Below are positions 13,974 through 14,552 of a stretch of 14,552 nt of DNA, one piece after another. Positions within the stretch are counted from its first letter, which is position 1. Each line of letters starts with the position of its first letter. The stretch is from an uncultured Ruminococcus sp. (GTDB lineage Bacteria > Bacillota > Clostridia > Oscillospirales > Acutalibacteraceae), in contig CATOLC010000010.1 of assembly GCA_951800855.1 (NCBI GenBank), positions 1 through 14,552 of the forward strand, given 5' to 3'. The notes under the pieces were generated by a model that saw only the letters and a program-made list of their open reading frames with translations, was not told the origin of the DNA and searched no databases. The translations under genes were made by a program, and so were the position numbers.

Positions 13974-14552
13974 TTATCTTTCGAAAACTCTTATCAAATC
14001 TACAAGGTCTTCTTCATTAAAAAATTCTATTTGCAGGGTCCCTCTTTTATTTTTATTTTCCCGGATTTTAACTATCCTGCCTAAATGTTCTTTTAAAGAA
14101 ATTTCTATTTCATCATATATTGTTTCACGAGTTTTGGAGACTTCTTTTTTAACAGGCTTTTTACTTAATATATCTTGTACTATTTGTTCAGTCTGCCGTA
14201 CGGATAGTCCCTCATCGACAATTCTATCTGCCAAAGCTTTGATATCATTTGCAGATTGGAGTGCAAGCAGAGCTTTTGCGTGTCCCATGGTTATATTTTC
14301 ATTTTCTAAGAGCTTTAAAACTTCACTAGGTAAATTTAAAATTCTCAGTGCGTTTGCCACTGTGGCTCGGGATTTACTTACTACTCTGGATATCTCTTCT
14401 TGCGTCAAACCGTATCTGTCTATAAGTGATTTATAACCTTTGGCTTCTTCAATAGATGATAAATCTTTGCGCTGAAGATTTTCTATAAGTGCGATTTCCA
14501 TTGCTTCGGAGACGTCAATATCTTTTACCACCACTGGAACTTCAGTAAGTCC
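13974..14552 (-). CDS. parB: ParB/Spo0J chromosome partitioning protein, partial (N terminus missing)
   Basis: ParB binds parS sites near the origin, spreads as a CTP-dependent clamp and works with ParA in segregation. The frame runs off the right edge. The 192 visible residues begin GLTEVPVVVKDID and continue with ENLQRKDLSSIEEAKGY, the conserved ParB motif following the N-terminal CTP-binding box. A helix-turn-helix follows (LTQEEISRVVSKSRATVANALRIL), then ITMGHAKALLAL, a linker rich in lysine, and a C-terminal dimerisation region. The GERR nucleotide-binding motif should lie just outside the window. An internal GTG at 14534 is not the start, because conserved family sequence continues upstream of it to the edge. 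In most Bacillota parA lies directly upstream and the locus is close to the replication origin. The following genes are the membrane protein and serS. Confidence 0.95.
   Translation of the reverse strand, partial: GLTEVPVVVKDIDVSEAMEIALIENLQRKDLSSIEEAKGYKSLIDRYGLTQEEISRVVSKSRATVANALRILNLPSEVLKLLENENITMGHAKALLALQSANDIKALADRIVDEGLSVRQTEQIVQDILSKKPVKKEVSKTRETIYDEIEISLKEHLGRIVKIRENKNKRGTLQIEFFNEEDLVDLIRVFER

Noticed and set aside
13957-14436. 159-codon open frame on the plus strand opposite parB
   Set aside because: It lies antisense to clearly conserved ParB sequence, has no ribosome binding site and encodes a low-complexity serine/leucine-rich protein. It is a shadow frame.

Overview
The window reads as chromosomal DNA of a low-GC Gram-positive bacterium, most likely a member of the Clostridia (Bacillota). 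The base composition is strongly AT-rich, ribosome binding sites are strong (AGGAGG/AAGGAGGG types), promoters match the housekeeping sigma consensus, and the gene set is typical of that group: YebC, a murD plus M42 peptidase operon, a P1B metal ATPase, and parB near serS. Nothing indicates a phage, plasmid or large genomic island. No CRISPR array or recognisable defence system was seen.

Layout. A proline tRNA (anticodon CGG) opens the window. A plus-strand block follows: a membrane-anchored family 2 glycosyltransferase and yebC (1-2281, closed by a strong terminator), then murD and two tandem M42 metallo-aminopeptidases (2497-5971, closed by a bidirectional terminator at 6037-6076). A minus-strand block follows: a 77-residue orphan protein with a perfect consensus promoter buried in a long palindrome, a zinc/cadmium-type P1B ATPase, and a Nudix hydrolase translationally coupled to the ATPase (6140-9047). 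A divergent intergenic region with a 13-bp direct repeat separates these from a plus-strand M14 carboxypeptidase (9295-10197). From 10315 to the right edge everything is on the minus strand: an orphan 198-residue protein, rpe, serS, a small membrane protein and the 3' part of parB, which runs off the window.

How the genes relate. Three loci concern the cell wall or peptide turnover: murD makes the peptidoglycan precursor, the M14 enzyme resembles cytoplasmic peptidoglycan-peptide hydrolases, and the M42 pair trims peptides. yebC, serS and the tRNA belong to translation, and parB to chromosome segregation. A parB - membrane protein - serS order suggests, weakly, an origin-proximal position.

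Most interesting non-coding signals. (1) A 147-bp element at 11970-12116 has 8-bp terminal inverted repeats and exact 8-bp flanking direct repeats. It looks like a miniature transposable element inserted just downstream of serS, though a folded minus-strand RNA is a competing reading. (2) A perfect TTGACA-N17-TATAAT promoter at 6466-6494 overlaps a perfect 18-bp-arm palindrome upstream of the small orphan gene. (3) Several other inverted or phased AT-rich repeats occur near promoters.
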